DNA of 35,261 nucleotides from positions 1 to 35,261 of the forward strand of contig JASEGV010000030.1 in assembly GCA_030017895.1 (NCBI GenBank), in the 5' to 3' direction. This document shows positions 34,690 to 35,261 of the stretch, in pieces; within the stretch, counting starts at the first letter, position 1; each line of letters opens with the position of its first letter. The position numbers and the translations under genes are program-made. The notes under the pieces were generated by a model, which was not told the origin of the DNA, did not search any database, and saw only the letters and a list, made by a program, of their open reading frames with translations. The stretch comes from Bacteroidota bacterium (GTDB taxonomy: Bacteria > Bacteroidota > Ignavibacteria > UBA10030 > BY39).

Positions 34690-34962
34690 CTATTCATATT
34701 TCTTTAAGCAACATTTCTTAAATTTTAAACCACTACCACACGGACAAGGATCATTGCGTGCTACTGTGGGCTTGTCTATGATCGTCATTGTGTTAGGAGA
34801 AAGGAGCCGCTCCACATCGGAGAAGTCTTCAGGCTTATTTGGTTCTATTCCTACAATAACTTTCCAACCGTGTTTATTACAGAGCGCCATTACCTCTTCA
34901 GCTTTTTCCATTGTCTGAACACGAGCTACGGCTGGTCGTTTCTCACTCCCTAATTTTGCCAT
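34690..34962 (-). CDS. Small SEC-C motif (zinc-binding) protein, PBPRA1643-like
   Basis: A 90-residue protein ending in the SEC-C motif [19 protein letters not shown], which binds zinc through CxC and CC cysteines as in the SecA C-terminus. The N-terminal part ([40 protein letters not shown]) resembles the small SWIM/SEC-C family named after PBPRA1643; that link is from memory. Members are short and of unknown function, possibly contacting other proteins or nucleic acid. The gene stands alone between two attC-like sites on the minus strand, 18 bases before site A and 71 after site B, the layout of a single-gene cassette. No transmembrane segment or signal is present. Confidence 0.8.
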   Translation of the reverse strand: MAKLGSEKRPAVARVQTMEKAEEVMALCNKHGWKVIVGIEPNKPEDFSDVERLLSPNTMTIIDKPTVARNDPCPCGSGLKFKKCCLKKYE

Positions 34963-35020
34963 AATTTTTCCTACTCAATTATTTCTCATCTACTTACATG
35001 CTTTCATGGTAGATATATCT

Positions 35021-35040
35021 GAGACGCAATTTCAGATAAC
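35021..35040 (-). repeat. 20-bp inverted repeat flanking the SEC-C gene, right arm
   Basis: Reverse complement of the left arm at 34665-34684 with a single mismatch. On the minus strand it starts GTTATCTGAAATTGCG, that is, the R'-side box of site B plus the first bases of the cassette. Confidence 0.9.
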
Positions 35041-35131
35041 GTTTGCGGCTATGCGAAGTTGCCCGAAGCGTAGCGTAGGGCAATTTGGGAGAGGGCGGTA
35101 CTCCGCCCGAACCGCATAGCCGCTGTTGTGT
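35034..35131 (-). other. attC-like palindromic recombination site B with two internal hairpins
   Basis: Outer boxes are ACACAAC (minus strand, at 35131-35125) and GTTATCT (at 35040-35034). GCGGCTATGCG (35045-35055) pairs perfectly with CGCATAGCCGC (35113-35123). Inside are two further hairpins: TTGCCC with GGGCAA, and GGGCGG-TACT-CCGCCC. The site lies between the end of an unidentified gene (stop at 35165) and the SEC-C gene. It shares with site A the AACAGC and ACGTTA contexts around the boxes. Confidence 0.55.
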
Positions 35132-35164
35132 GATGTGCTTGGAAATATTCATTCATTATGACCC

Positions 35165-35261
35165 TCATCTGACTCTTATAATTACTTTTCCTTGTGCATG
35201 TTTCTCTTTAGGGCAGTTCCAAAAATTCAAATATAAGTTTAGTGTTATAGATTTTATCGTC
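35165..35261 (-). CDS. 3' end of an unidentified gene running off the right edge
   Basis: On the minus strand a frame is open from the window edge to a TGA at 35165-35167. Its last residues are NFWNCPKEKHAQGKVIIRVR. The stop lies about 35 bases before site B, as expected for the gene of the preceding cassette. The first 17 codons lie in the 54-bp repeat and are therefore the same as those of the darT-tail frame at the left edge, in the same reading frame. I do not recognise the protein. If the repeat is an inserted element, this is only a truncated tail. Confidence 0.4.
   Translation of the reverse strand, partial: TIKSITLNLYLNFWNCPKEKHAQGKVIIRVR
35208..35261. repeat. Right copy of 54-bp terminal inverted repeat
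   Basis: Exact reverse complement of bases 2-55. Together the two copies place the same outward-facing sequence at both ends of the window, a common sign that assembly stopped at a multi-copy sequence. Confidence 0.9.

Larger units (their letters stand above)
34571..35039 (-). mobile_element. Putative integron-type gene cassette carrying a SEC-C gene
   Basis: If cutting occurs after the G of each GTT box, as in integrons, the unit is 469 bases: cassette start, SEC-C gene on the minus strand, then site A. Its first 20 bases and the 20 bases around the R''-side box of site A are inverted copies (35021-35040 and 34665-34684, 19 of 20 identical). When the unit is circularised, these would pair as a long attC stem. 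No integrase gene is in the window. Confidence 0.5.

Noticed and set aside
34700-34920. Plus-strand frame opposite the SEC-C gene
   Set aside because: It is antisense to a clear SEC-C protein and shows no coding features of its own.
1-35261. CRISPR array, prophage genes, transposase or integrase
   Set aside because: No regularly spaced repeats, phage structural genes, DDE transposase or tyrosine recombinase frames were seen on either strand.

Overview
The window is an AT-rich, gene-dense piece of a bacterial chromosome. Gene content and style suggest the Bacteroidota/Chlorobiota/Ignavibacteriota group. The main reasons are an eleven-gene nuoABCDHIJKLMN cluster without nuoEFG, a Y_Y_Y-type sensor kinase, a BatA-like VWA protein, and mostly weak Shine-Dalgarno signals. 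The lineage is an inference from content, not a database match. The window is probably a whole contig: its first and last 54 bases are the same sequence in opposite orientation.

Layout. (1) Bases 1-1146 hold the 3' tail of a probable darT toxin gene and a complete darG antitoxin (macro domain plus Panacea-type domain). A small decayed gene follows. (2) Bases 1490-12240 encode the membrane arm and the quinone-side connecting module of respiratory complex I (A, B, C, D, H, I, J, K, L, M, N). (3) Bases 12335-16195 carry a HisKA_3 sensor kinase, its NarL-type response regulator, and a PAS-PAS hybrid histidine kinase. (4) On the minus strand, birA and coaX form a two-gene cofactor unit. (5) Bases 17860-23319 are a protein-quality-control block: hsp20 behind a sigma-54-like promoter, then dnaK and clpB. 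It converges on ettA on the minus strand. (6) A tRNA-Pro(UGG) with its own terminator precedes a plus-strand run. That run holds a receiver-only regulator, a membrane protein with a kinase-like dimerisation segment but no phospho-acceptor His, a patatin/surface-antigen protein, a BatA-like VWA protein and hflX. The last three overlap or nearly overlap. (7) A secreted protein and a small membrane protein follow.

The most unusual part is the right end, 33868-35261, all on the minus strand. Two long imperfect palindromes with integron attC-like architecture flank a small SEC-C zinc-binding gene. Their outer boxes fit the expectation for a mobile gene cassette. The box at one end of the SEC-C unit pairs with the box at its other end, over 20 bp, while within each site the two boxes mismatch. 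Next to it lies a hypothetical gene with a one-base frameshift in an A6 run. On the other side is the 3' end of an unidentified gene that reaches the contig end. No integrase or transposase is present in the window, so the cassette reading rests on sequence geometry alone.
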